The position numbers and the translations under genes were made by a program. DNA of 64,000 nucleotides from the NCBI RefSeq assembly GCF_900197855.1, contig NZ_FZMQ01000005.1:398175-462174 (forward strand), written 5' to 3'. The DNA comes from Helicobacter cynogastricus (lineage in GTDB: Bacteria > Campylobacterota > Campylobacteria > Campylobacterales > Helicobacteraceae). Positions 28,541 through 40,026 of the stretch are shown in pieces. Every line of letters begins with the position of its first letter. Position 1 is the first letter of the stretch. The notes below the pieces were generated by a model that was not told where the DNA came from, did not search any database, and saw nothing but the letters and a program-made list of their open reading frames with translations.

Positions 28541-30039
28541 GAAGCAGGCTTGGGGGTGATAAAAATATCCTCAGCCTGCTCAAAGGCCTTGATGATCTCT
28601 AGGGCGATTTCAGAATGTAGGCCTAGAGTGTCATACGCGTTCACCAAATAGGAGACATACAAGCGCATGCCCTCTTTTTCAGGCATGAGGGCGATTTTAG
28701 GCTCGGCCTCAAGGGTGCGCAAGGCATATTTGGCGCGCATTTTACCTAGCTGTGTGCGTGTGGCTTGGCTAAAGGGTTCAGAGCGACGCGTAGCCACTTC
28801 TAGGGCAATGTCTATTGCGCGTTGATAATTGCTTCCAAAGGGTAGTAAAAAATCTAGACTATCCCACACTGCACTCAAACCCAAATGGGTGTAATTAGAA
28901 AAGAGTCCGGTAAAAATGTAGTTATTGGGCACAAAAATAATACGCCCCGCGCGCCCGTTGTTCTTGGTATAGGTAGTGAGCGTTACCTCTTCTAAGATCG
29001 TTAAATTGAGCATGGAAATATCCAACACATCCCCCACATAGGTGTTTCCATCTTTGGTGATTTTAACCCGATCGCCCACATGCACACTCCCCTTGAGTAC
29101 GATAGAAAGCCAGCCTAACGCGCTCATAAATACATCGCGCATAGCAATGGCAAAACCTGCGCTCGCAAAGCCTAAAAAAGTGATGAGATAGGAGACATTT
29201 TCCAAATAGGCAAAAAGAAAAATGAGGATGATTAGGTTAATATTGACAAAGTTAATCGCCTTATTGATCGTGTAGGCGCGCTCATCTCCAGCTAAGTATT
29301 TGTGGCTTAAGCGTTTAAGCAACCACGCCAATAAGACGCTCCCTAGCGCAGTGAGCACCACCCAGCCCAACTTAAAGAGCTGGTCTTTGATCTGGGCTTG
29401 AACATTGGCACGCGTAGCTTGGATATCTTTGGCATAACTTTCAATGCTAGCACTCAAAAGATTTTGCGCACTCTGAAACTCAAGGATTTTAACCTGTTCT
29501 TGGGAAATTTGCGCGTTCAGTTTGAGCTCAGGGTTTAGAGCATTGAGTTGGTCTAAGATTGCGCGTTTTTCTTGAATCAAAGTTACAGCGCGTTTTAAGC
29601 TCTCTTGATTGGTTTGCATGCTCTTATAGCGTGCCTGTAGGGTTTTTAGAAAAGAAAGTCCTCCAATGATAGCAAAAGGGTTAGTAATGGTAGGGATATT
29701 GAGAATTGGGGGTTTTTCTACCAGCTCTTTAAAGGGGGGGTTTTTATAAGATTCTAAGAGCTTTTTTTGGTGCTGGAGGCTCTGCAGGCTGTGTTCAAGA
29801 GCACTCATGTCCAAACCATGTTCTCCTCTAGCCTTTTGAGTTCTAATCTGCTGTTGGAGACGCTGAATTTGTAAAGAGAGTTTTTGATAATACTCAAAAT
29901 TCTTAAACTTTTGCACCCAAGTGTTGGGTTCAAGCTGTTTGTCCAAATTCTCTAGCTGGGCTTTGAGCGCACGAGGCTCTGGTTGCGTATACAGCCCCGT
30001 ACACAACAAACATAAAAAAAGTAGGAGTCTTAAGCCCAT
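28537..30039 (-). CDS. MscS-family mechanosensitive channel (first copy)
   Basis: A 500-residue paralogue of the next gene, with the same order. A signal-like N-terminus (MGLRLLLFLCLLCTGLYTQ) leads to a coiled-coil-rich periplasmic domain with KPPILNIPTITNPFAIIGGLS. The membrane helices follow, then LGFASAGFAIAMRDVFMSALG, VHVGDRVKI and NTYVGDVLDISMLNLTILEE. The membrane and beta domains are nearly identical to the second copy, while periplasmic and C-terminal parts differ, so the copies may have different gating or partners. The start overlaps the aroB end by ten bases. Confidence 0.9.
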   Translation of the reverse strand: MGLRLLLFLCLLCTGLYTQPEPRALKAQLENLDKQLEPNTWVQKFKNFEYYQKLSLQIQRLQQQIRTQKARGEHGLDMSALEHSLQSLQHQKKLLESYKNPPFKELVEKPPILNIPTITNPFAIIGGLSFLKTLQARYKSMQTNQESLKRAVTLIQEKRAILDQLNALNPELKLNAQISQEQVKILEFQSAQNLLSASIESYAKDIQATRANVQAQIKDQLFKLGWVVLTALGSVLLAWLLKRLSHKYLAGDERAYTINKAINFVNINLIILIFLFAYLENVSYLITFLGFASAGFAIAMRDVFMSALGWLSIVLKGSVHVGDRVKITKDGNTYVGDVLDISMLNLTILEEVTLTTYTKNNGRAGRIIFVPNNYIFTGLFSNYTHLGLSAVWDSLDFLLPFGSNYQRAIDIALEVATRRSEPFSQATRTQLGKMRAKYALRTLEAEPKIALMPEKEGMRLYVSYLVNAYDTLGLHSEIALEIIKAFEQAEDIFITPKPAS

Positions 30040-31055
30040 ATTCTAAGCACCTCATACACCACATTTTTAGGCACATCGTCCACCATCTCAAAACTCCCAA
30101 TGCCTGTAGGCAGAATAAAGCGCACACCAGCACTATTTTTCTTATCTTGTTGCATGGTGGCATAGAACATATCCATGTTTTTAATTTTATAGGACAAATC
30201 CAAACCATAGGCACGCAAAAGAGTCTCTACGCGTGTGTGTGCTGTAGGATCTAAAAGTCCCAATTCTAGCGCAAGGGCGTTTGCCATGCGCATGCCTATG
30301 CCCACCGCCTCCCCATGTAAAAGTTGGCTATAGTCCCCCTCTTTTTCAATGGCATGAGCAAAAGTGTGTCCATAGTTGAGTCCCATGCGCAAGCCTTTCT
30401 CATGCTCATCTGCTTCCACTACCCGTGCCTTGATTTGCACGCTTTTAAAAATGGCTTCTAGCAGATGCGTTTTAATAGGGTGGGTGTGCAACCATTCAAA
30501 ATAAGACGCGTCCAAACAAATCGCCTTTTTGATCATCTCGGCTACTCCTGCTTTAAAGGCGCGTGCCTCTAAACTCTTTAAAAAGACAGGATCAATGTAA
30601 ACCCCTTTGGGCGCGTGGAACGCTCCAATGAGGTTTTTGCCATGCGCGTTGTTGATGCCTGTTTTACCCCCTACACTCGCATCTACTTGGGCTAATAGGG
30701 TGGTGGGGACATTGTAAAAGTCAATCCCGCGCTTATAAATCGCACTAGCAAAGCCTACCATATCGCTCACTACACCCCCGCCCAAAGCTATCATGCAGTC
30801 TTGCCGCCCCAAGCGCGCCCTAAAACCCGCCTCTAAAATGCTCTCCACGCTCTCCCAGTTTTTAAACGCCTCCCCTACGGGCACAAGGTGGGTGCTAATA
30901 TGGGTTGCTTCTAAGTGGTCTAAAAAAGAGTTTAAATAAAGTTGTCCCACTTGGGTATCACTCACCACCAAAACCCTACAATCTAGCGTAATCTGGGGCA
31001 AATCCCCCAAATGCACAAAATAGCTCCCTTGCCGTGTGGTAATCTCTAGGCACAT
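30030..31055 (-). CDS. aroB: 3-dehydroquinate synthase
   Basis: A 341-residue AroB, the second shikimate-pathway enzyme, converting DAHP to 3-dehydroquinate with NAD+ and a divalent metal. Seen: GGGVVSDMVGFASAIYKRG, the NAD site VPTTLLAQVDASVGGKTGIN, KNLIGAFHAPKGVYID, and metal ligands in NYGHTFAHAIE and LLHGEAVGIGM. The frame extends upstream but the conserved part begins at [19 protein letters not shown]. Two tandem ATGs (31058, 31055) overlap the preceding stop; I use 31055, which leaves better room for GGTGG. Confidence 0.95.
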   Translation of the reverse strand: MCLEITTRQGSYFVHLGDLPQITLDCRVLVVSDTQVGQLYLNSFLDHLEATHISTHLVPVGEAFKNWESVESILEAGFRARLGRQDCMIALGGGVVSDMVGFASAIYKRGIDFYNVPTTLLAQVDASVGGKTGINNAHGKNLIGAFHAPKGVYIDPVFLKSLEARAFKAGVAEMIKKAICLDASYFEWLHTHPIKTHLLEAIFKSVQIKARVVEADEHEKGLRMGLNYGHTFAHAIEKEGDYSQLLHGEAVGIGMRMANALALELGLLDPTAHTRVETLLRAYGLDLSYKIKNMDMFYATMQQDKKNSAGVRFILPTGIGSFEMVDDVPKNVVYEVLRIWA

Positions 31056-32470
31056 CATTCCACCACAGGAATAAAGAGCTGGGGGTGGGCATCGCTTAAA
31101 AAGGCGATCTTTTCTACCCGTGTAGAGAACATCCAAAAGAGTTTACTTTGGGTGATACAGGATTCAAAGGGCAAGAACTGCATGATCGAGGTTTCTAGCT
31201 TTCTTAGAAATAAAATAGGGTTTTTCATAGAGGTGCGAATGATCTTAATCTTACGGCTGTAAATGTGGGAGAGGTGTTTGTAATTGTCAATAACTTCCAC
31301 CTTGTAACGCTTGTCTGGATCAAAGTCGTATAATAGCATGTCTAAGCTCATTTGTGCGCACACATCAAACATCACAGAGGAGATATCCTCACTTTGTTGC
31401 ATGCTTTCATTGAGCACCACCATGCCTTTTTTGATATGGGTTAACCCCTTAACATTGGTCTTGAAAACAGGCGTAGCGATGTCAAAAAGGGCTTGGCGGT
31501 TCTCTTTATGGGCAAAAATTTCGCGCCCCACCACCACCAAGCCGATCTTTTTTTGACTATCCAAATCCAATTTTTTATGAAAAGTGTTTCCGCTAAAATC
31601 TAAGTGAACATGGATATCTCCTTTTTCAATAGTGCGCATTTTGGAGGCATCGATTTTTGGATTGAGGATGTGGATATGCAAAGCTAGACTCTTGAGATTT
31701 TCATGCAAAAAAAGAGCCTGCTTAAGATCGCGCTCTATGGCTTGAGGACTTTGTAGGTGCATGTCCACATACAAATAAATATCGCGTCCAAAAGGAACTG
31801 GAAACTGCCCCACATTGCTTTTTACCTGCAAATAGACATTGTTGAGTACTTCTGGATTACCCGCCACCAAGAGCTGATCGCGCGGTTGGATGATGGTTGA
31901 ATGGTTGCTTAAAAAAAACTTGTTCTTGCGATAAATCCCCACAATTTTGTAATCTTTTTGGCGCAATGCCCCGATATGGCGGTAGGCAAAAACGCTTCCA
32001 AAGGGTACACCAATTTCCATCACTTCTCCCTGTTCTAAGCCAAACCCTTGCGGCACGCTAGGTACATTGGGGATTTTGGCGATGCATTTATTAGCGATGA
32101 TCTGGGCATTATCCATTAATAAAAGCTTATCATCTTTGCCCCCTTCCCATTTTGCCCCACTCTTCAAAGTTACTACTAAACGCACTTCTTTATTTTTTTG
32201 ACGGATGATCTCATAGACGGCCTGTTGCTCTTTGGTATCTCCCATGATGAGAAAAACATCGCTCACCTGCGCGTCTAAGAGGGGATGTAAATGATAGGCT
32301 GAAGTGGGATCAAAATGATGCACAGAAAAGGTGCTAGGTAAGCTAGCGGGCAAACAACTAGAATCTTTGGTGATGATAAGATAGAAATTATTGCTAAAAT
32401 ATTTGGTCGCAACCACTTCCATAAATTTTTTGGCAACAATCCCTTCCAAAATGAGTACAACCCTTTTCAA
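31055..32470 (-). CDS. TrkA/RCK-domain-like conserved protein
   Basis: A 471-residue soluble protein. An N-terminal Rossmann-like region ([40 protein letters not shown]) leads to a TrkA-C-like segment around residues 165-225 ([32 protein letters not shown]-type beta hairpin). A C-terminal domain of unknown type follows. This is the layout of the COG3400-like TrkA-domain proteins of Campylobacterota. A regulatory role in ion or osmotic control fits the two MscS genes in the same operon, but is inferred. The start is TTG with AGGA about seven bases upstream. It is the first gene of the eight-gene reverse operon. Confidence 0.75.
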   Translation of the reverse strand: MKRVVLILEGIVAKKFMEVVATKYFSNNFYLIITKDSSCLPASLPSTFSVHHFDPTSAYHLHPLLDAQVSDVFLIMGDTKEQQAVYEIIRQKNKEVRLVVTLKSGAKWEGGKDDKLLLMDNAQIIANKCIAKIPNVPSVPQGFGLEQGEVMEIGVPFGSVFAYRHIGALRQKDYKIVGIYRKNKFFLSNHSTIIQPRDQLLVAGNPEVLNNVYLQVKSNVGQFPVPFGRDIYLYVDMHLQSPQAIERDLKQALFLHENLKSLALHIHILNPKIDASKMRTIEKGDIHVHLDFSGNTFHKKLDLDSQKKIGLVVVGREIFAHKENRQALFDIATPVFKTNVKGLTHIKKGMVVLNESMQQSEDISSVMFDVCAQMSLDMLLYDFDPDKRYKVEVIDNYKHLSHIYSRKIKIIRTSMKNPILFLRKLETSIMQFLPFESCITQSKLFWMFSTRVEKIAFLSDAHPQLFIPVVE

Positions 32471-32489
32471 GCACTTCCTATCGTTTTTA

Positions 32490-32502
32490 GCTATTATATA
32501 GC
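32490..32502. promoter_or_regulatory. Overlapping divergent -10 region (tgt / TrkA-like operon)
   Basis: The 51-base gap between divergent genes holds GCTAT-TAT-ATAGC, a near-palindrome. On the reverse strand it contains TATAAT (32498-32493), 22 bases before the TTG at 32470. On the forward strand it reads TATTAT/TATATA, about 22-27 bases before the tgt ATG. Promoters for both directions probably share these bases and would interfere. Confidence 0.45.
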
Positions 32503-32521
32503 AAAAAAGTTAAGGTCATTG

Positions 32522-33625
32522 ATGGATGTCAGATTAGACGCGCAGGACGCACAAGCGCGTGCCTTAAGCCTTGAGCTAGCGCACGGACGCGTGCAAACCC
32601 CGATTTTTATGCCTGTAGGCACACAAGCTAGCGTAAAAAGCTTGGATGCCCAAGATTTACACGCCCTGCGTGCCCCCATAATCCTAGCCAACACTTACCA
32701 CCTTTATTTGCGCCCCACGCATGAGCTCATCGCCAAATTGGGTGGTTTGCATGGTTTTAGCACTTATAAAGGGAATTTCTTGACCGATAGCGGAGGGTTT
32801 CAAGCCTATTCTTTGCGCGCTAACACCAAAGAGCATACAGAGGGGATCGTCTTTAAATCCCATATTGATGGGAGTAGCCACCTCTTTACTCCTGCGAAGG
32901 TATTAGACATTCAATACGCCCTCAATAGCGACGTTTGCATGGTTTTAGACGATCTAGTAGGGTTGCCCGCCTCTTATGATCGCCTCTTAAAGGCAGTGCA
33001 AAAAACCACTGCTTGGGCGCAACAAAGTTTAGAACACCACACTCGCCATGCGCGCCCCAATCACCATATTTTTGCTATTGTGCAGGGGGGCACACATCTG
33101 GCCCTGCGAACCCAGAGCGCGAAAGAACTTAGCGCGCTTAATTTTGATGGCTTTGCCATTGGGGGACTAGCAGTAGGGGAGAGCTCTCAAGAAATGTATG
33201 AAACGATTGCACACACTGCCCCCCTTTTGCCCGCACACAAACCCCGCTATTTAATGGGGGTGGGCACGCCTCAAGATTTACTAGAAGCCATTGGCTTAGG
33301 GGTGGATATGTTTGATTGTGTCATGCCCACACGCAACGCACGCAATGGCACACTCTTCACCATGCAGGGCAAGATCAGCATAAAAAGCGCGCCCTATAAA
33401 CAGAGCGATACCCCCCTAGACCCTACCTGCACCTGCCCTACTTGTGCGCATTATTCTAAGGCTTACTTGCACCACCTCTTTAAGGCACGGGAGTTAAGCT
33501 ATTTTCGCTTGGCAAGCATCCACAATCTGCACTTTTACTTAGAGCTTGCACGCAACGCGCGGGAGGCGATTTTGCAAGGACAATACGCCCGCTATAAAGC
33601 GGTCATGCTTGAAAAACTAGGTTAA
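32522..33625 (+). CDS. tgt: Queuine tRNA-ribosyltransferase
   Basis: A 367-residue bacterial TGT that exchanges guanine-34 for preQ1 in GUN-anticodon tRNAs. Seen: [28 protein letters not shown] with the catalytic Asp, the nucleophile region [20 protein letters not shown], and zinc ligands [17 protein letters not shown]. The ATG at 32522 with AAGG eight bases upstream is chosen over the adjoining TTG at 32519. It converges with ftsZ (4-base overlap). folE and queF of the same pathway are elsewhere in the window. Confidence 0.96.
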   Translation: MDVRLDAQDAQARALSLELAHGRVQTPIFMPVGTQASVKSLDAQDLHALRAPIILANTYHLYLRPTHELIAKLGGLHGFSTYKGNFLTDSGGFQAYSLRANTKEHTEGIVFKSHIDGSSHLFTPAKVLDIQYALNSDVCMVLDDLVGLPASYDRLLKAVQKTTAWAQQSLEHHTRHARPNHHIFAIVQGGTHLALRTQSAKELSALNFDGFAIGGLAVGESSQEMYETIAHTAPLLPAHKPRYLMGVGTPQDLLEAIGLGVDMFDCVMPTRNARNGTLFTMQGKISIKSAPYKQSDTPLDPTCTCPTCAHYSKAYLHHLFKARELSYFRLASIHNLHFYLELARNAREAILQGQYARYKAVMLEKLG

Positions 33626-34761
33626 TCTTTTTGGTGGCGTAAAAAGGCGGGCTTGTCTAGATCAATTCCTTGATAAGTTTCTCCATTGCCTGCCAACTTA
33701 ATATCTTCTAGCGCATTTCTAGACAAACTAAAAGAAGGCTCAGATTTGATCTCTTCTTTAGGGGTGGTGGGTTTTTCAAAACCGGTCGCTACGATAGTAA
33801 CCCTTACATGATCGGTGGGGGTGTTGGTGGAGGTACATGTTCCAAAGATGATATCTGCGTTTTCGTCAACCATGGACTCTATAATACTCACTGCAGCCGT
33901 GATTTCTAGGAGAGGATAATCCGGATGGCACTCAAAGTTAATGAGCATTCCCATCGCGCCATTGATGGACACATTGTCAAAAAGGGGCGAAGCGATAGCA
34001 TTTTCCACTGCTACCGTAGCAGCGTTCACTCCAGTAGCCTCCCCAATACCCATAAGAGCCAACCCGCGGTGATTCATCACGGTTTTAAGATCGGCAAAGT
34101 CTACATTGATATCGTTTTCTCCATAGTTGATAATCATCCCTGAAATTCCATTCACCGCCTTAGCCAACACGCTATCAACATGTATAAAGCTAGCTTTAAG
34201 ACCGGCATCTTTAGGAACAAAACCTGTCAATTTATCATTGGGGATTACCACAATCGAATCGCTTACGGCTTTGAGTTCTTGTAAACCCACTTCAGCAATC
34301 TTAGCCCGCTTGCGTCCTTCAAAATTAAAGGGTTTGGTTACCACAGAAATGGTCAGAGCACCAGCATCTTTAGCAATTTGAGCGATCACAGGGGCAGCCC
34401 CTGTACCCGTGCCTCCACCAAGTCCAGCGGCAATAAAGACAATATCTGCCCCGGTTACCATTTCCTTAATGATTTCTACGCATTCTTGGGCAGCTTGTTT
34501 GCCTACTTCAGGGCGCATGCCAGCTCCCCTGCCTCCAGTTACCTTCTCTCCCAAACGGATCTTATTCTTGGCATTAGAAGACTTGAGATGTTGTCCATCT
34601 GTATTGGCGGCAATAAGAGTGATGTCTTTGTAAGTGCCTGTAGCAATGAGGTGGGCAATTGTATTGCACCCTCCCCCCCCTACACCAATGACCGTAATCT
34701 TGGCCCCATTGGTTTCAAAGATTTCTTCTACACCTATGCCCGCTTCATTCACCATTGTCAC
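33622..34761 (-). CDS. ftsZ: Cell division GTPase FtsZ
   Basis: A 379-residue tubulin homologue that forms the Z-ring. Motifs: [22 protein letters not shown], the GTP signature [16 protein letters not shown], and the T7 loop region [15 protein letters not shown]. The C-terminal tail is short with charged PAFLRHQKD rather than a long linker. The start is GTG at 34761 (AAGGA six bases upstream); the ATG at 34755 is the alternative. It follows ftsA by ten bases. A G8 run encodes the conserved glycines and is not a switch. Confidence 0.97.
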   Translation of the reverse strand: MTMVNEAGIGVEEIFETNGAKITVIGVGGGGCNTIAHLIATGTYKDITLIAANTDGQHLKSSNAKNKIRLGEKVTGGRGAGMRPEVGKQAAQECVEIIKEMVTGADIVFIAAGLGGGTGTGAAPVIAQIAKDAGALTISVVTKPFNFEGRKRAKIAEVGLQELKAVSDSIVVIPNDKLTGFVPKDAGLKASFIHVDSVLAKAVNGISGMIINYGENDINVDFADLKTVMNHRGLALMGIGEATGVNAATVAVENAIASPLFDNVSINGAMGMLINFECHPDYPLLEITAAVSIIESMVDENADIIFGTCTSTNTPTDHVRVTIVATGFEKPTTPKEEIKSEPSFSLSRNALEDIKLAGNGETYQGIDLDKPAFLRHQKD

Positions 34762-34771
34762 CCATTATCCT

Positions 34772-36154
34772 TTAAAACAACTTCGATCCCCACACTTTTA
34801 GCCGCTCAAAAAAACCTATTTCCTTAGGCGTGTTGCCATAAGGATACATTATATCTTTTTTCCTCTCTTTTGTGCCTTCTTGGGGCTCAGTATGTTTAAG
34901 GTTGGTCAAATCTGTTTCAATATAGTTACGCTCTGGAGTGTAAGTAAAAGTGGGTTGCGCGTTATGACGACTCTCTTTATAGCGGATTGTTTTTTCAGAA
35001 TCTTTTTCATAATTAGTATGTCCACCCGCGCCATAGAGGATCAACCCAATGGCTACCGCATAGGTAGGGTTTTTAAGTTCCTCAAATAGGCCACTAATTT
35101 CTATAGGTTTTGCAATGCGCACGGGTATATTTCCAAAGATAGCCCCGGCGACATTTTGGATTCCTTGCATGTGGGTCATTCCTCCAGTGAGTACTACACC
35201 TCGCCCCAAGCTATCCTTAAGCTTGCTACTAATGAGTGCATTATTGAGCAGATTAAAGACCTCTAAAACGCGGGTGTTGATGATCTCGTGTACAAATCTT
35301 AGCGGAAAGCGGTTTTTTTTGTTCTCTACCCCAACAGCCGGAACCTCGATCTCTTGATCACTCTCTTCGGCGAGCAAATTCCCATACTCGCGTTTGACAA
35401 ATTCAGCCGCGCCTAGCGGGGTGTGTAAGCCAATGGCTAGATCGTCTCGAATATGCTCAGAGCCCACAGGCACATAGCCATTAAAGCGCATGGAATTGCC
35501 CTCATAAACCATGATGTTACAAGTGCTTCCTCCAATATCAATACATGCCACACCTAAAGTCTTTTCATCCTCGCTCAAGACGGCGATAGAAGCTGCATAG
35601 GCACTTAGAACAATGTTTTCAATTTTTACTCCAGCAATTTGGATCACACGGCGCAGATTTTCCAAACTGCTATGTTGCACGGTAACAATATGGGTAAAGA
35701 CCTCCAAGCGCGATCCGCTCATTCCCATCGGGTCTTCAATGCTGTCTTGGTTATCTAGCTTGAACTGGTAGGGCAAGATATGAATCACCTCATGCCCAGC
35801 CGGGATTGAGGCGTTGTGCAAGGCCGTGTCTAGCCCGCGATTGATCTCTTTGAGTGTGATTTCATTATTGGGCACATTGATGATTCCTGAGCTATTCACA
35901 CTCTGGGTATAAGCCCCTGAAATGGAAACGATCGCCTTTTCTACGAAATCAAGTCCTGCCATGCGTTTGGCATCCTCAATGGCTTTTTTAACAATCTCGC
36001 CTGCTTGAGAGATATTGCTCACACTCCCTTTGCGCACCCCCTCGGATTTTTGAGTGCTTGCCCCAATAATTTGAGGTATCCCCTCCTTGAGCTCGGCGAT
36101 GATGGCGCAAATCTTGCTAGATCCAATATCCACGCCAAGTATGATCGGATTCAC
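34772..36154 (-). CDS. ftsA: Cell division protein FtsA
   Basis: A 460-residue actin-like ATPase that tethers FtsZ to the membrane. Phosphate-1 motif is LGVDIGSSKICAIIAE, phosphate-2 CIDIGGSTCNIMVYEG, adenosine motif VLTGGMTHMQGIQ. The C-terminal amphipathic helix GFFERLKVWGSKLF is the membrane anchor. An additional basic, glutamine/threonine-rich linker (about 385-440) precedes it. Start GTG with AGGAG six bases upstream. It lies between ppiD and ftsZ in one reverse operon. Confidence 0.96.
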   Translation of the reverse strand: MNPIILGVDIGSSKICAIIAELKEGIPQIIGASTQKSEGVRKGSVSNISQAGEIVKKAIEDAKRMAGLDFVEKAIVSISGAYTQSVNSSGIINVPNNEITLKEINRGLDTALHNASIPAGHEVIHILPYQFKLDNQDSIEDPMGMSGSRLEVFTHIVTVQHSSLENLRRVIQIAGVKIENIVLSAYAASIAVLSEDEKTLGVACIDIGGSTCNIMVYEGNSMRFNGYVPVGSEHIRDDLAIGLHTPLGAAEFVKREYGNLLAEESDQEIEVPAVGVENKKNRFPLRFVHEIINTRVLEVFNLLNNALISSKLKDSLGRGVVLTGGMTHMQGIQNVAGAIFGNIPVRIAKPIEISGLFEELKNPTYAVAIGLILYGAGGHTNYEKDSEKTIRYKESRHNAQPTFTYTPERNYIETDLTNLKHTEPQEGTKERKKDIMYPYGNTPKEIGFFERLKVWGSKLF

Positions 36155-36157
36155 AAC

Positions 36158-37618
36158 CTACTCCTGCAAGCTCTTCGCATAGATAGTGATGGGATATTTG
36201 TCTTTAAGCATGGCCACAAGCACATGATCGAAGTCTTGGGCCTTGAGATTGACTGCCATCTCTGTCAAATAGGATTCATTCCCTAGTTTGTGTTGAAAAT
36301 CTTGTTGAGAAACTCTATAAAGGATCGCCTTATTTTTGAAGATTACAAAGCCTTCTTTAGTTGGGTGTTTAAAAATATGATCTACCAAAGATCGCGAATC
36401 ATTCACATCAAGCCCTTGAATAGTCCCATAAAATTCTGGAGATAAAGTACCAATATCGCTACCTTGAAAACTTTTTACTTGCTTTTGGGCTTCTTGTTTG
36501 AGCCATTTTTGCTGGGCTTCTGCTCGCAGAGTTGCCATAACCTCATCTTTAGCTTCTTGAAAAGTTTTAAGAATGCCACTAGATTTTCCCACAAGTTTGG
36601 CCACCAAATAACCATCTTTATACTCTAAGGGCTTAAGCACTTCGCCCGGTTTCATCGCCGTAATTTTGGTATTAATGTCAACTCCGTAAGGCAAATCTGT
36701 AAAACTCTCTTTTTTGGGATTGAGATTGCCTTTTTTAAGGGCTAGGTACTGCTTTAGGGCCTCTTCTTTAGCTTGCGCTTGGCTGTAGTCATGGATAATG
36801 CGATCTTTTGCCTGATCAAAGGTCTCTAGCTTTCCTTGAGCGTCTGTATAGTTACTTTTGCGATCTTGGTAATACTTGCGCAACGCGCTCTGATCTAGGG
36901 CCGCTGTGCTAGGTTTGATCCATAGGGTCTGTAGAGTGTAACGCGTGGGCTTTTTATAAGTGTTCTTGTGTTTATCATAATAAACCTTCAGAGCGTTCTC
37001 TTCAAGTTGAATGGGAGCATCGCTAGCCTCTAAAACCTTAATACTGATACGATCCTGAATTTTGAATGGGTATGTAAATGCCTCTTTTTCCAAAGGAGTG
37101 GTTGCATTAGGAAAAAGTCTAGAAACCTTTTGCAAAATCAAGGCGTTTTTGACATTTTCTTCAAAGAGGGCGGGGCGGTAATGATTGTCTTGGAGCACCT
37201 TTTTATAGAGATTCACATCAAAATGTCCATCTTTTCGAAAAAGCGGACTTTTCTGTATCTCATTGGCAATTTCAGTATCGCTCACACCCAAACCCAAATC
37301 TAGGGCCAAATTTTTAAGATAAGCCTGATCGATGAGCATGCGCAACGCGCTCTTTTCAAACCCCATAGCCGCAAGTTGTTTCTCATCCAAGTCTTTAAAA
37401 TTAGGAATAGACTGGCTATAAGCATCTACAAGCCTCTTGCGCTCCATCTCCAACTCTTCACTGGTAATCAAGATTCTGCCAACCTTAGCCACACTTCCAG
37501 AATTCATCGAGAAGCTATACTGCCCCCAGCCGATCATCCCTGCTGCAATAAAGGCAATAGTACTGATCCAAATGGTGAAAACTAGGTATTTTTTATGCTT
37601 TTGCATCCAAGCAATCAC
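36158..37618 (-). CDS. ppiD: PpiD/SurA-like periplasmic peptidyl-prolyl isomerase
   Basis: A 486-residue membrane-anchored chaperone. One transmembrane helix (about residues 12-32; LVFTIWISTIAFIAAGMIGW) is followed by a SurA-like helical chaperone region. A parvulin PPIase domain around 235-340 comes next, with degenerate motifs (LPYGVDINTKITAMKPGEVL, YKDGYLVAKLVG), and then a C-terminal helical part. It assists folding of exported and outer membrane proteins. GTG start with GGGG six bases upstream; ATG at 37606 is possible. First of ppiD-ftsA-ftsZ. Confidence 0.88.
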   Translation of the reverse strand: MIAWMQKHKKYLVFTIWISTIAFIAAGMIGWGQYSFSMNSGSVAKVGRILITSEELEMERKRLVDAYSQSIPNFKDLDEKQLAAMGFEKSALRMLIDQAYLKNLALDLGLGVSDTEIANEIQKSPLFRKDGHFDVNLYKKVLQDNHYRPALFEENVKNALILQKVSRLFPNATTPLEKEAFTYPFKIQDRISIKVLEASDAPIQLEENALKVYYDKHKNTYKKPTRYTLQTLWIKPSTAALDQSALRKYYQDRKSNYTDAQGKLETFDQAKDRIIHDYSQAQAKEEALKQYLALKKGNLNPKKESFTDLPYGVDINTKITAMKPGEVLKPLEYKDGYLVAKLVGKSSGILKTFQEAKDEVMATLRAEAQQKWLKQEAQKQVKSFQGSDIGTLSPEFYGTIQGLDVNDSRSLVDHIFKHPTKEGFVIFKNKAILYRVSQQDFQHKLGNESYLTEMAVNLKAQDFDHVLVAMLKDKYPITIYAKSLQE

Positions 37619-37715
37619 GAGAGCCCCACATTTTCAAGACTGATTAATTTTAGAACCGCATTTTAATCAAAGCTGACTAAAATTTGCTTTAAAAATGACG
37701 ATTTAGGAGGTTTTT

Positions 37716-39014
37716 ATGCAAAAAAACACGGCTTGGCATGCACGCAGTTTGCGCCATATTTGGCATCCCTGTAGCCAAATGCACGATTATCAAGAGCTCC
37801 CTTTGCTTCCTATTGCACGCGCAGATGGGATCTATCTTTACGATTTTGAAGGTCATGCTTACCTTGATGCTATTAGTAGTTGGTGGGTAAATCTCTTTGG
37901 ACATAACCATCCCTACATCAATCAAAAACTTAAGGATCAGATAGACGCGCTAGAACATGTGCTTTTAGCAGGTTGCACTCACCCTCAAGTTGTGCGTCTT
38001 TCAGAAAGACTTTGCGCCTTGAGTGGCTTTGAAAAGTGCTTTTATGCAGATAATGGCTCTTCATGCATTGAAGTTGCCATGAAGATGAGCTACCACGCCC
38101 ATCTTATACAAGGCCAACACAGACCAAAAATTCTCTCTTTGACGAATGCCTATCATGGCGAGACCTTAGGTGCTCTCTCTATTAGCGATCTAGGTCTGTA
38201 CAAGGAAACTTATCAAGCTTTATTTTTAGAACATCTGCACACACCCGTTCCCAAAGACAATAGCGATATCCCAAATGCCATCGCCAAACTAAAGGCAATC
38301 TTAAAACAGCATGCCCCAAAGATCAGTGCCTTTGTGTTAGAGCCGTTGATTCAATGTGCCGGAGGAATGCATTTTTATAGCCCCGAATATATAAAACAGG
38401 CCGTGCATTTATGCCAAGAACACGGAATTCATATTATTTTAGATGAAATTGCAGTTGGGTTTGGACGCACCGGGAGCATGTTTGCTTTTGAACAATGCGG
38501 TATTAGGGGCGATTTTCTTTGCCTTTCTAAGGGGATTAGTGGGGGGTATTTGCCCTTAGCTGTGGTGCTCACTAACAACGCTATCTATGATCAATTCTAC
38601 GCTCCCTACGATCAAAATAAAAACTTTTTACACTCCCATAGTTACACAGGTAACGCTTTAGCCTGCGCTTGTGCTAACGCCACCTTAGACCTCTTTGAGC
38701 AAGAAGACACTATTAAACGCAACCACGCTCTTAGTCTAAAAATTTATCAGGCTTTGCAGGACAATTTAGAAGATTTACCATATATTATTAATTTGCGGGC
38801 TAGGGGGATGATTTTTGCTTTTGAGCTGAATGGATATTCTGGAAATAAGCGCGTTAGTTTGGCTATCTTTGAAAAAGCCTTACAAAAAGGCTTGCTTTTA
38901 AGACCTCTGAATAATACTATTTATTTTATGCCTGCTTACATCATCAACGATTCGCAAATTACCTACAGCGTGCGCATGCTTAAGGAAATCATTTTAGAAT
39001 TGACGCAAACTTAA
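37716..39014 (+). CDS. bioA: Adenosylmethionine-8-amino-7-oxononanoate transaminase
   Basis: A 432-residue PLP enzyme of biotin synthesis (KAPA to DAPA, amino donor SAM). BioA-specific features: [28 protein letters not shown], the [13 protein letters not shown] block, [17 protein letters not shown] and the PLP Lys in [24 protein letters not shown] lies seven bases before the ATG, a strong site. TAAAAT at 37678-37683 is a candidate -10. It is divergent from ppiD across a 97-base gap. Confidence 0.96.
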   Translation: MQKNTAWHARSLRHIWHPCSQMHDYQELPLLPIARADGIYLYDFEGHAYLDAISSWWVNLFGHNHPYINQKLKDQIDALEHVLLAGCTHPQVVRLSERLCALSGFEKCFYADNGSSCIEVAMKMSYHAHLIQGQHRPKILSLTNAYHGETLGALSISDLGLYKETYQALFLEHLHTPVPKDNSDIPNAIAKLKAILKQHAPKISAFVLEPLIQCAGGMHFYSPEYIKQAVHLCQEHGIHIILDEIAVGFGRTGSMFAFEQCGIRGDFLCLSKGISGGYLPLAVVLTNNAIYDQFYAPYDQNKNFLHSHSYTGNALACACANATLDLFEQEDTIKRNHALSLKIYQALQDNLEDLPYIINLRARGMIFAFELNGYSGNKRVSLAIFEKALQKGLLLRPLNNTIYFMPAYIINDSQITYSVRMLKEIILELTQT

Positions 39015-39026
39015 GTCTTTCTACTA

Positions 39027-39032
39027 TAGAAT
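39027..39032 (+). promoter_or_regulatory. -10 box for pyrH operon
   Basis: TAGAAT within TATAGAAT, 28 bases before the pyrH ATG. It would drive pyrH-rpoZ-spoT-tyrS and the genes behind them, which follow without a clear gap. Confidence 0.45.
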
Positions 39033-39050
39033 GATAGCCCTTGATGATGA

Positions 39051-39782
<732 letters not shown>

Positions 39783-39807
39783 AGGATTAAACTTAAAAAG
39801 GATGTAA

Positions 39808-40026
39808 TTGAGAACCGAAGAAATTGTCGCCAAAGCGTTGGCCAAAGTAGATAATGATCGCTATGTACTTTCCAATCTGATTTTTACACGGGTTAAGCAA
39901 CTTGGTGCTGGGGCTAAACCTTTGTTGTCTAAAATAGACATCAAACAATATAAGCCTACAGACATTGCGCTCTTAGAGATCGCTGAAGGAAAAATCAATC
40001 TTGAATGCATTGAGACAAGATACTAA
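39808..40026 (+). CDS. rpoZ: RNA polymerase omega subunit
   Basis: A 72-residue omega subunit, which helps fold and assemble beta-prime. Seen: RTEEIVAKALAKVDNDRYVLSN, VKQLGAGAKPLL, and DIALLEIAEGKINLE. TTG start with AAAAAGGA five bases upstream; no other start fits. Its 3' end overlaps the spoT start by 26 bases. The pairing of omega with the (p)ppGpp enzyme gene is conserved in many bacteria. Confidence 0.92.
   Translation: MRTEEIVAKALAKVDNDRYVLSNLIFTRVKQLGAGAKPLLSKIDIKQYKPTDIALLEIAEGKINLECIETRY

Noticed and set aside
34668-34680. G8 run (reverse strand) near the ftsZ start as a switch
   Set aside because: It encodes the universally conserved GVGGGG nucleotide-binding loop of an essential gene.
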